Assembly (NCBI RefSeq): GCF_913020055.1
Contig: NZ_CAJWCF010000004.1
Span: 28,277 to 92,276 of the forward strand
Reading direction: 5' to 3'
Length of the DNA: 64,000 nt
From: an uncultured Paraglaciecola sp.
Lineage (GTDB): Bacteria > Pseudomonadota > Gammaproteobacteria > Enterobacterales > Alteromonadaceae
A program made the position numbers and the translations under genes. Numbering within the stretch: position 1 is the stretch's first letter; every line of letters begins with the position of its first letter. Shown here piece by piece: positions 7,340 through 15,228 of the stretch. A model generated the notes under the pieces. The model worked only from the letters and a program-made list of their open reading frames with translations. It had not been told where the DNA came from and did not search any database.

Positions 7340-7759
7340 TTAATCTACGTCGCAGTCTACTTTACACTCGCCATAAAGATATAAACTGTGATGGGTCAGT
7401 TTCATATTATGACGTTCGGCTACTTCGTCTTGACGTTTTTCGATAACGTCATCTTCAAACTCAATAACTTTACCGCACTTTAAACAAACCAGATGATCAT
7501 GGTGGTTTTTATGACTTATTTCAAAAACCGACTTACCGCCTTCAAAGTGATGGCGATTTAAAATTCCCGCATCATCAAATTGGTTTAATACCCGGTAAAC
7601 TGTAGCCAAACCGATATCTTCGTCATGATCAATTAGAATTTTATATACGTCTTCAGCACTGATATGTTGATTTTCAGGGAGTTGTAATATTTCTAGGATT
7701 TTTAAGCGAGGGAGAGTGATTTTTAAGCCCGCTTTTTTCAATTCTTTATTTTGATCCAT
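7340..7759 (-). CDS. fur: Ferric uptake regulator Fur
   Basis: Fur is the global Fe2+-responsive repressor of iron acquisition. The 139-residue protein starts with NKELKKAGLKITLPRLKILE, the winged helix (ATVYRVLNQFDDAGI) lies near residues 52-68, and the dimerisation domain holds the metal-binding HHDH near residues 86-89. It also has the CLKC pair, the KVIEFEDD segment and THHSLYLYG near the C-terminus. The C-terminal tail is short and ends CKVDCDVD rather than with the His-rich tail of E. coli Fur. It lies just after fldA on the same strand, the arrangement known in Enterobacteria and related groups. It may regulate the TonB receptors of this genome. Confidence 0.97.
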   Translation of the reverse strand: MDQNKELKKAGLKITLPRLKILEILQLPENQHISAEDVYKILIDHDEDIGLATVYRVLNQFDDAGILNRHHFEGGKSVFEISHKNHHDHLVCLKCGKVIEFEDDVIEKRQDEVAERHNMKLTHHSLYLYGECKVDCDVD

Positions 7760-7840
7760 TATCTTACTTACATATAAATGTGTGAGTTCATTATAGGGTA
7801 CCTAGTTTGATTTAAAAGCTATTTACCTGTTTAGTTTGTA

Positions 7841-7861
7841 AAAAAGGAGCCGTAGCTCCTT
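7841..7861 (-). terminator. Intrinsic terminator after fldA
   Basis: AAGGAGC (7844-7850) and GCTCCTT (7855-7861) enclose a 4-base CGTA loop. Read on the minus strand it is followed by a T-run (complement of the A-tract at 7840-7845), so it ends the fldA transcript. fur, downstream, therefore probably also has its own promoter. Confidence 0.8.
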
Positions 7862-7868
7862 TTATAAT

Positions 7869-8393
7869 TTATCCTAACTCAGCTAAACAAAGCTCATCGT
7901 GTATTTGTTTGCACCACGCTTTTACTCTTTGCTCAGTGAGTTCAGGTTGACGGTCTTCGTCGATCCCTAAACCTACAAAGTGGTTTTCGTCGGCCATTCC
8001 CTTAGATGCTTCAAAGTCATAACTGTCGGTTGGCCATTGGCCTACTAAAATTGCGCCTTTAGCTTCGACTATGTCTCTTACCATTCCCATAGCATCAAGG
8101 AAATATTCTGCGTAATCTTCTTGATCACCACAGCCAAATATTGCCACCAACTTATCTTCAAAATCGATTAGTTCGAGTTCAGGAAAAAAGTCATCCCAAT
8201 CACATTGTGCTTCACCATAATACCAAGTCGGAATACCGAAAAGTAACAGGTCAAACTCAGCAATATCTTCTTTGCTGCTTTTGGCAATGTCTTTAACATC
8301 TATTAGGTTTTTGCCTAATTCTTTCTGGATCATCTTAGCAATATGTTCTGTATTGCCAGTGTCGCTGCCGAAAAATAGCCCCACACTTGCCAT
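7869..8393 (-). CDS. fldA: Long-chain flavodoxin FldA
   Basis: FldA is a small FMN electron carrier of the cytoplasm that supplies electrons to radical-SAM and other reductive enzymes, often as a ferredoxin substitute under iron limitation. At 174 residues it is a long-chain flavodoxin. The phosphate-binding loop GSDTGNT is at residues 9-15, the FMN-stacking region includes IPTWYYGEAQCDWDDF, and FGCGDQEDYAEYF follows. A good GAGGAA site precedes the ATG. It sits directly before fur, an order conserved in many gammaproteobacteria, and Fur control is likely from that context. Confidence 0.95.
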   Translation of the reverse strand: MASVGLFFGSDTGNTEHIAKMIQKELGKNLIDVKDIAKSSKEDIAEFDLLLFGIPTWYYGEAQCDWDDFFPELELIDFEDKLVAIFGCGDQEDYAEYFLDAMGMVRDIVEAKGAILVGQWPTDSYDFEASKGMADENHFVGLGIDEDRQPELTEQRVKAWCKQIHDELCLAELG

Positions 8394-8461
8394 TATTACT
8401 TGTTCCTCAACTTAGATAAAAATTCAATCTGGTTTCAATTAACGCTAAATCTAGAAATAGC

Positions 8462-8671
8462 TTAGCCGTCGATAACCAATTGCATGATGCCTTTAAATAT
8501 AAATCCTGCGGCACCTAAAAACAGAACAAAATACACAACAAGTTTGCCTATAAGTGGCACGTTGTTTTTATTAAGTACATCGTGAACTACATACGCCATT
8601 AGTAGAAACAGGCCTATTATCGTTACGTTTAAACCAATTGCTTCGATTTGCTCATAATGGTCACTTAACAT
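8462..8671 (-). CDS. DUF2788 family small membrane protein
   Basis: This 69-residue protein has two predicted membrane helices (residues 16-33 and 43-64). It matches the small DUF2788 proteins that many gammaproteobacteria encode between ybfF and fldA. No function is known. The neighbouring genes on both sides lie on the same strand at 70-80 base spacing, so it may be transcribed with ybfF or from its own promoter. A purine-rich GAGAGA stretch precedes the ATG at 8671. Confidence 0.8.
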   Translation of the reverse strand: MLSDHYEQIEAIGLNVTIIGLFLLMAYVVHDVLNKNNVPLIGKLVVYFVLFLGAAGFIFKGIMQLVIDG

Positions 8672-8754
8672 GTACTTTGATCATCTCTCTTAAAAATCTG
8701 GCGCATATTAACATAGAGTCTTTACTATGAAAATTGCCCTGAGTGTTAGCATGC

Positions 8755-9528
8755 TTATTTTATCAAAAATGCCGATATTAATTTGCCACATATCTCTGGT
8801 TTTTCAGCATGTAACCAATGGCCAGCACGACTTACCATTTTTGACTGGCTATTAGGAAATAACTGGACTACCGCCGGTTTATATTCGGCTAACAAATAAT
8901 CTGAGTGTTCACCTTTTAAAAACAAAACTGGACCTTCATAAGGATGAACTGACGTTATAGCTGAAGATATTTTTGCGTAATCTTTTTGCAGTAATTCAAG
9001 ATTAAAACGCCATTTCCAAATATCGTTTTCATTGTACAAGCTTTTTAACAGAAATTGCCGCGTTGAAATGTCTTCTACATATCTTGCTAAGGCAACATCT
9101 GCTTCTTTTCGACTGGTAATATCAGCTAAAACAACATTGTTTAATCCTCGAAATACATTCGAGTGGCGCGCGCTGTATTCAACCGGTGCGATATCTAAAA
9201 CGACCAAGTGATTTATTAGTTCATTTTGATTAAGAGCCAGTTGCATGGCTACTTTACCGCCTAAAGAATGTCCAACTACGCTGAGTTTTGTAATCTTTAG
9301 ACTGTTGATGAGCGTATGAATTAGTTCTGCATAGTGCTCAAAACTAAAGGATTGAGTTGCAGCGGATTTTCCATGATCAGGTAGATCTATTGATAACACC
9401 TGATAAGAATCAGTAAATTGCCTGCGTAATGCAGACAGGTTATCTAAACTTCCAAATAAGCCGTGAATTAACATTAACCAAGGTTTATCTGCTGAGTCAG
9501 AGTGTATTTGATAGTTTACTGCGTTCAT
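8755..9528 (-). CDS. ybfF: Alpha/beta-fold hydrolase, YbfF-type esterase
   Basis: This is a cytoplasmic alpha/beta hydrolase of 257 residues. The oxyanion-hole region is LIHGLFGSLDN (residues 20-30), the nucleophile elbow is GHSLGG with Ser88, and the catalytic His lies in AGHWLHAEKPE near the C-terminus, so the Ser-Asp-His machinery appears intact. E. coli YbfF has esterase activity on acyl-CoA and similar esters; the natural substrate is unclear. Genomic position beside DUF2788, fldA and fur supports the YbfF assignment over other hydrolase families. Confidence 0.88.
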   Translation of the reverse strand: MNAVNYQIHSDSADKPWLMLIHGLFGSLDNLSALRRQFTDSYQVLSIDLPDHGKSAATQSFSFEHYAELIHTLINSLKITKLSVVGHSLGGKVAMQLALNQNELINHLVVLDIAPVEYSARHSNVFRGLNNVVLADITSRKEADVALARYVEDISTRQFLLKSLYNENDIWKWRFNLELLQKDYAKISSAITSVHPYEGPVLFLKGEHSDYLLAEYKPAVVQLFPNSQSKMVSRAGHWLHAEKPEICGKLISAFLIK

Positions 9529-9550
9529 ATAACCTGTATCGATCCCTAAA

Positions 9551-9589
9551 GAAAAAAAGCAAAAACTAATGAGGTTTCCCTCATTAGTT
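9551..9589 (-). terminator. Intrinsic terminator after ETF-QO
   Basis: AACTAATGAGG (9564-9574) and CCTCATTAGTT (9579-9589) make an 11-bp perfect stem with a 4-base loop. The A-rich stretch 9551-9565 gives a long U-tract when read on the minus strand. It lies ten bases beyond the ETF-QO stop. Confidence 0.88.
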
Positions 9590-9598
9590 CAACAAATC

Positions 9599-11251
9599 TT
9601 ACATATTAGGGTAGTTTGGCCCACCGGCACCTTCAGGTACAACCCATGTAATATTTTGAGTCGGATCTTTGATGTCACATGTTTTGCAGTGCACGCAGTT
9701 TTGTCCATTTATCTGTAGTTGTTTTTCACCTTGTTCTGTTTCAATAATTTCATAAACACCCGCTGGGCAGTATCGTTGCGCGGGTTCATCATACTTCGCC
9801 AAGTTAACCGTGATAGGAACTGTCTTGTCTTTTAGCTTTAAATGACAAGGTTGTTCTTCTTCATGGTTAGTATTGGATAAAAACACAGAAGATAATTTGT
9901 CAAAACTTAAAACACCGTCGGGTTTAGGATAGTCAATTTTAACGCAGTCGTCTGAGCTCTTAAGTAACAGATGATCTGCAACCTCATCTCTGAAATTAAA
10001 GGGTAAGTTACCTTTGAACCAGTTTTGTTCTAGCGTGTTGTAAGCACCGCCCATAAAGGTGCCGAATTTATGCAGGGCAGGGCCGAAGTTACGTGATCTG
10101 AATAATTCATCGTACAACCAAGAATCTTTAAATTTCTGAGTGTAACTAACTAATTCTTGTGACGGAGCCGCATCAGCATTACTTAACACTTCCATTAGTG
10201 TTTCTGCAGCAAGTAGCCCAGATTTCATCGCTGTGTGATTACCTTTGATTTTAGCAAAGTTTAAGGTACCGGCATCACAACCCACTAATAGACCACCAGG
10301 AAAGGTCATTTTAGGTAAAGAGTTAAAACCACCTTTGGCGATTGCTCTTGCGCCATAAGATACTCGTTTACCACCTTCGAGATACTGTTTGAAAACAGGG
10401 TGATGTTTCAGTCGTTGGAATTCATCAAATGGACTTAGATGAGTATTGCTATAGTTCAGGTCTAATATTAGCCCTACTAAAACTTGGTTGTTTTCTGCAT
10501 GGTAAAGGTAAGAGCCACCTGTGGCGTCTGTGATTGGCCATCCTGCGGTATGTACTACTAGGCCTTCTTGATGTTTGGCAGGATCAATATCCCAAATTTC
10601 TTTGAAACCAATGCCGTAATGTTGCGGAGATTGACCTTTATCTAACTCAAACTTTTCAATTAGCTGTTTACCTAGATGCCCACGGCAACCTTCTGCAAAC
10701 ACAGTATATTTAGCTTTTAATTCCATACCAGGCATAAACGAATCTTTAGGTTGGCCTTGTTCATCAAGACCCATATCGCCAGTTATAACACCACCGACAC
10801 TGCCGTCTTCGTTGTATAAAACGTCTGATGCAGCAAAACCTGGGAAGATCTCAACACCAAGTGCTTCAGCCTGTTCAGCTAACCAGCGGCATACATTACC
10901 CATACTAACAATGTAGTTACCATGGTTGTGCATAGTCTTTGGGGTCATGAAACTAGGGATTTTACTGCCTTTGTTTTCATTGTTAAGCCAATAAATGTCG
11001 TCCCCAGTGACTGGTGTATTAAGTGGTGCGCCTTTTTCTTTCCAATCTGGGAATAGCTCATCCAATGCGCGAGTTTCAAAGACTGCGCCTGACAAAATGT
11101 GTGCGCCAACTTCAGAGCCTTTTTCAACAACACAAACCATTAACTCTTGGTTTTTTTCCTGAGCAATTTGCATCAACCGGCACGCAGTTGACAGACCAGC
11201 AGGGCCAGCACCGACTACTACTACATCAAACTCCATCGATTCTCGTTCCAC
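9599..11251 (-). CDS. Electron-transfer flavoprotein-ubiquinone oxidoreductase
   Basis: ETF-QO takes electrons from reduced ETF and passes them to ubiquinone at the inner membrane, linking acyl-CoA dehydrogenases to the respiratory chain. The 550-residue protein has the FAD dinucleotide motif GAGPAG at 14-19, the segment VEKGSEVGAHILSGAV, and GCDAGTLNFAKIKGNHTAMK in the FAD domain. A C-terminal 4Fe-4S cluster domain carries CPAGVYEI and the CVHCKTCDIKDP cysteines. The start is GTG at 11251 with AGAGGA upstream, giving the family-typical MERESMEFDV; an ATG five codons later is the alternative. It is divergent from etfBA, with which it functions. Confidence 0.96.
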   Translation of the reverse strand: MERESMEFDVVVVGAGPAGLSTACRLMQIAQEKNQELMVCVVEKGSEVGAHILSGAVFETRALDELFPDWKEKGAPLNTPVTGDDIYWLNNENKGSKIPSFMTPKTMHNHGNYIVSMGNVCRWLAEQAEALGVEIFPGFAASDVLYNEDGSVGGVITGDMGLDEQGQPKDSFMPGMELKAKYTVFAEGCRGHLGKQLIEKFELDKGQSPQHYGIGFKEIWDIDPAKHQEGLVVHTAGWPITDATGGSYLYHAENNQVLVGLILDLNYSNTHLSPFDEFQRLKHHPVFKQYLEGGKRVSYGARAIAKGGFNSLPKMTFPGGLLVGCDAGTLNFAKIKGNHTAMKSGLLAAETLMEVLSNADAAPSQELVSYTQKFKDSWLYDELFRSRNFGPALHKFGTFMGGAYNTLEQNWFKGNLPFNFRDEVADHLLLKSSDDCVKIDYPKPDGVLSFDKLSSVFLSNTNHEEEQPCHLKLKDKTVPITVNLAKYDEPAQRYCPAGVYEIIETEQGEKQLQINGQNCVHCKTCDIKDPTQNITWVVPEGAGGPNYPNM

Positions 11252-11517
11252 TTGTTTGTCCTCTTTTTAGATTTAACTATTCATAAAAATGTACTTAACT
11301 ATTCACATAAAAAATAGTTGCGAACCTTATTCATAACCATATTTTAGTCGGCGAATGTCTGTTTTTACATCAGATTAAGCGTTTAATTGTACAAAAACTA
11401 ATAACACTAGTAACTAGCTTTGGGATATATAAATACTTCGATTAGTCACAAATTATTCATATTAAACAATGAGTTAATTTGTTCTTTAGACTGAAATAAT
11501 AATATTCCAAAACTCAA

Positions 11518-11544
11518 TATATGACATATACTATGACATATATT
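11518..11544. repeat. Repeated TATGACATATA element upstream of etfBA
   Basis: TATGACATATA occurs at 11520-11530 and again at 11532-11542, twelve bases apart. The outer flanks AATATATG (11516-11523) and CATATATT (11537-11544) form an inverted repeat. The core ATGACATAT reappears, on the opposite strand, in the acyl-CoA dehydrogenase promoter region near 15123-15131. A regulator site is plausible but unproven. Confidence 0.4.
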
Positions 11545-11594
11545 TCTGTTTAAAAGTGCTGACACTAACAACAGACTACAATTTGACATCTAAG

Positions 11595-11623
11595 TTGACG
11601 GTAACGTCAACACAAAGTAAATT
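11595..11623 (+). promoter_or_regulatory. Predicted etfBA promoter overlapped by palindromic operator
   Basis: TTGACGGTAACGTCAA (11595-11610) is a perfect palindrome apart from its 4-base centre. Its left half, TTGACG, also makes a good -35 element, with TAAATT (11618-11623) as -10 after a 17-base spacer. A protein bound here would block this promoter. In gammaproteobacteria etf genes are commonly controlled by fatty-acid or branched-chain degradation regulators (PsrA, LiuR), and the site resembles LiuR-type (MerR family) palindromes; the identity of the regulator is inference. The remaining intergenic DNA (11252-11692) holds no gene. Confidence 0.55.
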
Positions 11624-11692
11624 GTTGCCAACCAGATTTGAGTCGCCAATTGACTTACTTTTTAAACTTGATACCTGATAGTAGGGGTGAAA

Positions 11693-12442
11693 ATGAAAAT
11701 ACTCGTGCCGGTAAAACGCGCCATTGATTACAACGTAAAGGTCAGGGTTAAACCAGACAACAGCGCTGTTGATTTAACTAACGCCAAAATGTCGATCAAC
11801 CCATTTTGTGAAATAGCTGTAGAAGAAGCGGTACGCCTCAAAGAAAAAGGCATAGCGACTGAAATCGTAGTTGTTTCTATTGGTAATAAGAGTTGCCAAG
11901 AACAAATTCGTACCTCGCTTGCACTAGGAGCTGATCGCGGAATTCAAATTGATACTGAGTTGAGTCTTGATTCATTGCAAATTGCCAAATTATTACAGAA
12001 AGTGGTTGAGCAAGAAGCACCTGACTTGGTCATTCTCGGTAAACAGTCTATTGATTCAGACAATAATCAGACAGGACAAATGCTAGCTGCACTTACAGGT
12101 ATGCCACAAGGCACGTTCGCTTCTGAAGTATTAGTTGATGCTAGTAAGGTCAAAGTCACCCGTGAAATTGACGGTGGTTTACAAACCATCGAGCTGTCTT
12201 TACCAGCGGTTTTGACAACTGATTTAAGACTTAACGAACCACGTTATGCGTCTTTACCTAATATTATGAAAGCTAAGCGTAAACCCTTAGAAGTTAAGCC
12301 TGCTGCTGAATATGGTGTAGAACTAACGTCTGGTGTGAAAGTGTTAAAAGTTGAGCCGCCAGCCCAACGTTCAGGTGGAATTAAGGTGGCAGATGTCGCT
12401 GAATTGGTCGACAAATTAAGAAATGAAGCGAAGGTGATCTAA
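11693..12442 (+). CDS. etfB: Electron-transfer flavoprotein beta subunit
   Basis: EtfB forms with EtfA the soluble heterodimer that collects electrons from acyl-CoA and related dehydrogenases; it binds AMP. The 249-residue product begins [20 protein letters not shown] and shows [16 protein letters not shown] near residues 37-52 and the signature [19 protein letters not shown]. It ends with a C-terminal [19 protein letters not shown] arm typical of EtfB. I place the start at ATG 11693, preceded by AGGGGTG, rather than the GTG at 11687. Its stop overlaps the etfA ATG by one base (TAATG), so translation is coupled. Confidence 0.96.
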   Translation: MKILVPVKRAIDYNVKVRVKPDNSAVDLTNAKMSINPFCEIAVEEAVRLKEKGIATEIVVVSIGNKSCQEQIRTSLALGADRGIQIDTELSLDSLQIAKLLQKVVEQEAPDLVILGKQSIDSDNNQTGQMLAALTGMPQGTFASEVLVDASKVKVTREIDGGLQTIELSLPAVLTTDLRLNEPRYASLPNIMKAKRKPLEVKPAAEYGVELTSGVKVLKVEPPAQRSGGIKVADVAELVDKLRNEAKVI

Positions 12443-13368
12443 TGGCTATTTTAGTATACGCGGAACATGACAACGAACAGCTTAAAACTGAGACTCACAA
12501 GCTCATGCACGCAGCATCACAACTAGGTGGAGAAATTCATTTGTTAGTTGCTGGGTCTGGTTGCGCTGCGGTTGCGGAACAAGCAGCTAAAATCGATGGT
12601 GTGAGTAAAGTGTTATTGGCTGACAATGCTGAATATGCGCAACAAATGGCAGAAAACATTGCTGAATTAGTAGCAGAACTGGGTAAAGAAGCCAGCCATA
12701 TATTGGTGGCTGCAACGACTACTGGCAAAAACTTTATGCCAAGAGTGGCGGCCTTATTAGATGTCGCGCAAATTTCTGACATTATTAAAGTTGAAAGCGC
12801 CGATACATTTGTTCGTCCTATCTACGCGGGTAACGCAATTGCTACTGTTCAATCGTCTGACAAGATTAAAGTCATTACGGTTAGAACTGCTGCATTTGAT
12901 GCTGCTGCTGAAGGCAACTCAGCTCCAGTTGAGGCTTGCTCTGTAGTAAAATCATTAGATAAATCAGCGTTTGTTTCAGCAGAATTAACTGAGTCTGAAA
13001 GACCAGAGCTAACCGCTGCAGATATTATTATTTCTGGTGGTCGTGGTATGCAGAATGGCGAAAACTTCAAGTTACTTGATGGTATAGCTGACAAACTTGG
13101 TGCAGCCATGGGCGCGTCAAGAGCGGCAGTCGATGCGGGATTTGTTCCAAACGATATGCAAGTAGGGCAAACAGGTAAAATTGTTGCACCTAACTTATAT
13201 ATTGCAGTGGGCATTTCTGGCGCAATCCAACATTTAGCCGGAATGAAAGACTCTAAAGTTATCGTTGCCATCAATAAAGACGAAGAAGCGCCAATATTCC
13301 AAATTGCAGATTATGGCCTAGTGGGTGATTTGTTTGATGTATTACCGGAGCTAGAAGCCGCTTTATAA
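12442..13368 (+). CDS. etfA: Electron-transfer flavoprotein alpha subunit
   Basis: EtfA carries the redox-active FAD of the ETF heterodimer. The 308-residue product has normal length. The C-terminal FAD domain is clear: ISGGRGM, then [59 protein letters not shown] and the terminal [14 protein letters not shown]. It follows etfB with a one-base overlap and ends in front of a strong terminator, so etfBA is a two-gene operon. Its partners in this window are ETF-QO (divergent) and the acyl-CoA dehydrogenase at 15.2 kb. Confidence 0.96.
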   Translation: MAILVYAEHDNEQLKTETHKLMHAASQLGGEIHLLVAGSGCAAVAEQAAKIDGVSKVLLADNAEYAQQMAENIAELVAELGKEASHILVAATTTGKNFMPRVAALLDVAQISDIIKVESADTFVRPIYAGNAIATVQSSDKIKVITVRTAAFDAAAEGNSAPVEACSVVKSLDKSAFVSAELTESERPELTAADIIISGGRGMQNGENFKLLDGIADKLGAAMGASRAAVDAGFVPNDMQVGQTGKIVAPNLYIAVGISGAIQHLAGMKDSKVIVAINKDEEAPIFQIADYGLVGDLFDVLPELEAAL

Positions 13369-13393
13369 TACACTTTTTATGGTTCAGCTTTAT

Positions 13394-13424
13394 AAAGCCA
13401 TGGCACTTATGTCATGGCTTTTTT
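13394..13424 (+). terminator. Intrinsic terminator after etfA
   Basis: AAAGCCATG (13394-13402) pairs with CATGGCTTT (13413-13421) and a T-run continues to 13424. It lies 26 bases after the etfA stop. Confidence 0.88.
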
Positions 13425-13459
13425 GTATTTAGCGCTAAAGTTGTTATGCTTTTAAATCT

Positions 13460-13768
13460 TTAAACCTGCACCACTGAGTTATCAGCAATAGAGACGGGTG
13501 AAGGGACATAGGCATCTGCCTCCCAATCATTTTCCCATATTTTGTCATCAAGCAAATATCTAAACTGGTACTGTGAATCTTTGGCTAAATTAATAGTAGT
13601 AGTAAAATCACCGTTTTTTAGTTTCTTCATCGGTGATGTCGTCATATCCCACTCATTAAAGTCTCCCACTAAACGCGCCGAACCGGCAGCGTGAGCTTGG
13701 TTTTTGGGCAGCTTAAAAGTGACCTTGCACACTGCTTTAGATTTCAAATATTGCTTTTTAAACGCCAT
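13460..13768 (-). CDS. Stand-alone glycogen-binding (CBM48/isoamylase-N-like) domain protein
   Basis: This 102-residue protein consists of little more than one immunoglobulin-like carbohydrate-binding module of the E-set type found at the N-terminus of isoamylases and in AMPK beta subunits. Characteristic segments are ARLVGDFNEWD, MKKLKNGDFTTTINL and YQFRYLLDDKIWENDWEADA. I chose the ATG at 13768, preceded by AGGAGA; the frame stays open further upstream to 13858 without a better start. No catalytic domain or signal peptide is present, so it acts in the cytoplasm, perhaps binding glycogen or another protein. Similar orphan modules occur in other Alteromonadales, but their role is not known to me. 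Confidence 0.8.
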   Translation of the reverse strand: MAFKKQYLKSKAVCKVTFKLPKNQAHAAGSARLVGDFNEWDMTTSPMKKLKNGDFTTTINLAKDSQYQFRYLLDDKIWENDWEADAYVPSPVSIADNSVVQV

Positions 13769-14082
13769 TGTATTTCTCCTGTTTACCTTAAGTATAAAAT
13801 TATATTGTTGTATCGAAACTCTGTTTAACAAACACCTAAATGCGCAAAAGTTGGGCAACGAAGTTACTTTTTGGTGCGATTTTTAAGAAACTTTAAAAAC
13901 ATTAAGAAAATATAGTATCTTACTGATAATAATGGGTTTTATAATCTTGCTCTACTAACATAAGTATCTGTGTGACCAGATTACTGGTTGATTATTACAT
14001 TTAGGTTTCATTACTTTTAATTTAGTGCAAAAAACATGCAAGATGTTATTCAAGGCGTGACTTAGTAACGTCGCCACTAGAC

Positions 14083-15057
14083 CTACCGCTTAAATTTCTT
14101 TGAATACTGGCTGGGAGACAGCCCAGTGTGTTTTTTAAATAGTCGCGTAAAAGAACTAAGGTCATCATAACCCACGTGACTAACTATTCGTTCAATACTA
14201 TCATGAGTAGTTTCAAGCTGTTTCTTTGCCGCTTCAATGCGTAAGGTCTGCAAATATTCCAATGGATTCTGTTCAGTGGCTTTTTTGAATCTACGATTAA
14301 ATGTTCTTAGGGTCAGGTTAACCAATAAAGGTAAATCACTTACCGCGATTCTTTTAGTGTAGTGCGCTTCTAACCATTCTTGAACAATTAATATGTCGGG
14401 GTCTTGATGATATTTTTTGGTCAGAATATTGGCATAGGCAACTTGTTCTCCCCGATAAATATCGATCACATGTGCTTTAGCGGTCGTGGTTGCTACATCA
14501 TGTCCACAATAACGTTCAATTAGTAACAACGCTAAATCGAACCATGCCATCCCACCTCCAGAACAGTAGATATTTTGTGCAGAAGTGATCATTTTTTCAG
14601 CGCAAAGATTAACTTGTGGATAACGGGATCTAAATAGACTTGCATAGCCCCAATGAGTGGTCGCCTCTTTACCATCTAATATTCCGGCTTCCGCTAACAG
14701 AAAAGCACCACTGCAGTTGCTGGCAATATCAGATCGATTAGCGAAGTGTTTTTTAATATGTGCCAACAAAGGGCGATTGTTTTTAATCACGCTACCCAAC
14801 TCTCCGCCTATAGTTGGAATAAGCAGTAAGTCAGTATGATCAACATCTTCAATGGCAATATGACTATTAATAACAAGTTGATTGATACAGCGCACGGGAC
14901 GTTTTTTAATCGAAGCAATTTGTACTTCGAAAAAAGGAGAGGGCTGCTGACCTTGCATGCGTTGCCAGGTGACTCCTGCCAAAGCAAATAGATCCAGTGC
15001 TCCTGTAATGGCACTAGCATAGGCCTGATCAAAGCCAAGAATGGTTACTTTAAACAT
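14083..15057 (-). CDS. GlxA/FtrA-type AraC-family transcriptional regulator
   Basis: The product, about 324 residues, has two domains. An N-terminal DJ-1/PfpI (class I glutamine amidotransferase-like) domain covers about residues 1-180, with the nucleophile-elbow region ASNCSGAFLLAEAGIL. A C-terminal AraC-type double helix-turn-helix follows (RTFNRRFKKATEQNPLEYLQ, then VGYDDLSSFTRLFKKHTGLS and PSQYSKKFKR). I prefer the ATG at 15057; a TTG at 15072 is also open. It is transcribed away from the acyl-CoA dehydrogenase operon and is a natural candidate to regulate it. The effector is unknown; relatives respond to amino acids or quaternary amines. Confidence 0.88.
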   Translation of the reverse strand: MFKVTILGFDQAYASAITGALDLFALAGVTWQRMQGQQPSPFFEVQIASIKKRPVRCINQLVINSHIAIEDVDHTDLLLIPTIGGELGSVIKNNRPLLAHIKKHFANRSDIASNCSGAFLLAEAGILDGKEATTHWGYASLFRSRYPQVNLCAEKMITSAQNIYCSGGGMAWFDLALLLIERYCGHDVATTTAKAHVIDIYRGEQVAYANILTKKYHQDPDILIVQEWLEAHYTKRIAVSDLPLLVNLTLRTFNRRFKKATEQNPLEYLQTLRIEAAKKQLETTHDSIERIVSHVGYDDLSSFTRLFKKHTGLSPSQYSKKFKR

Positions 15058-15103
15058 AAGAAATAACTGCAATGATTAGTCATAAATAACAACTCGTTAT
15101 ATG

Positions 15104-15138
15104 TGTCGTAAATGACCATTAATATGTCATATATGACA
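15104..15138. promoter_or_regulatory. Paired TGTC-N6-GACA operator-like sites
   Basis: TGTCATATATGACA (15125-15138) is a perfect 14-bp palindrome. A related site, TGTC-GTAAAT-GACC, lies at 15104-15117, so the two start 21 bases apart, two turns on the same DNA face. They sit between the GlxA-type regulator and the acyl-CoA dehydrogenase start. Binding by the adjacent regulator or by a fatty-acid regulator is inferred. Confidence 0.5.
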
Positions 15139-15228
15139 GTTATAGCGAAGGGATAATTTTGCCAATCTACGCCTATCATTTTGAACAATTACAGTTTTTT
15201 CTGTAATCACTGGTTAAGGTTAGAAAAT

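Noticed and set aside
12849..13274. 141-residue antisense frame inside etfA
   Set aside because: Low-complexity Ala/Ser-rich shadow of the conserved FAD domain on the opposite strand.
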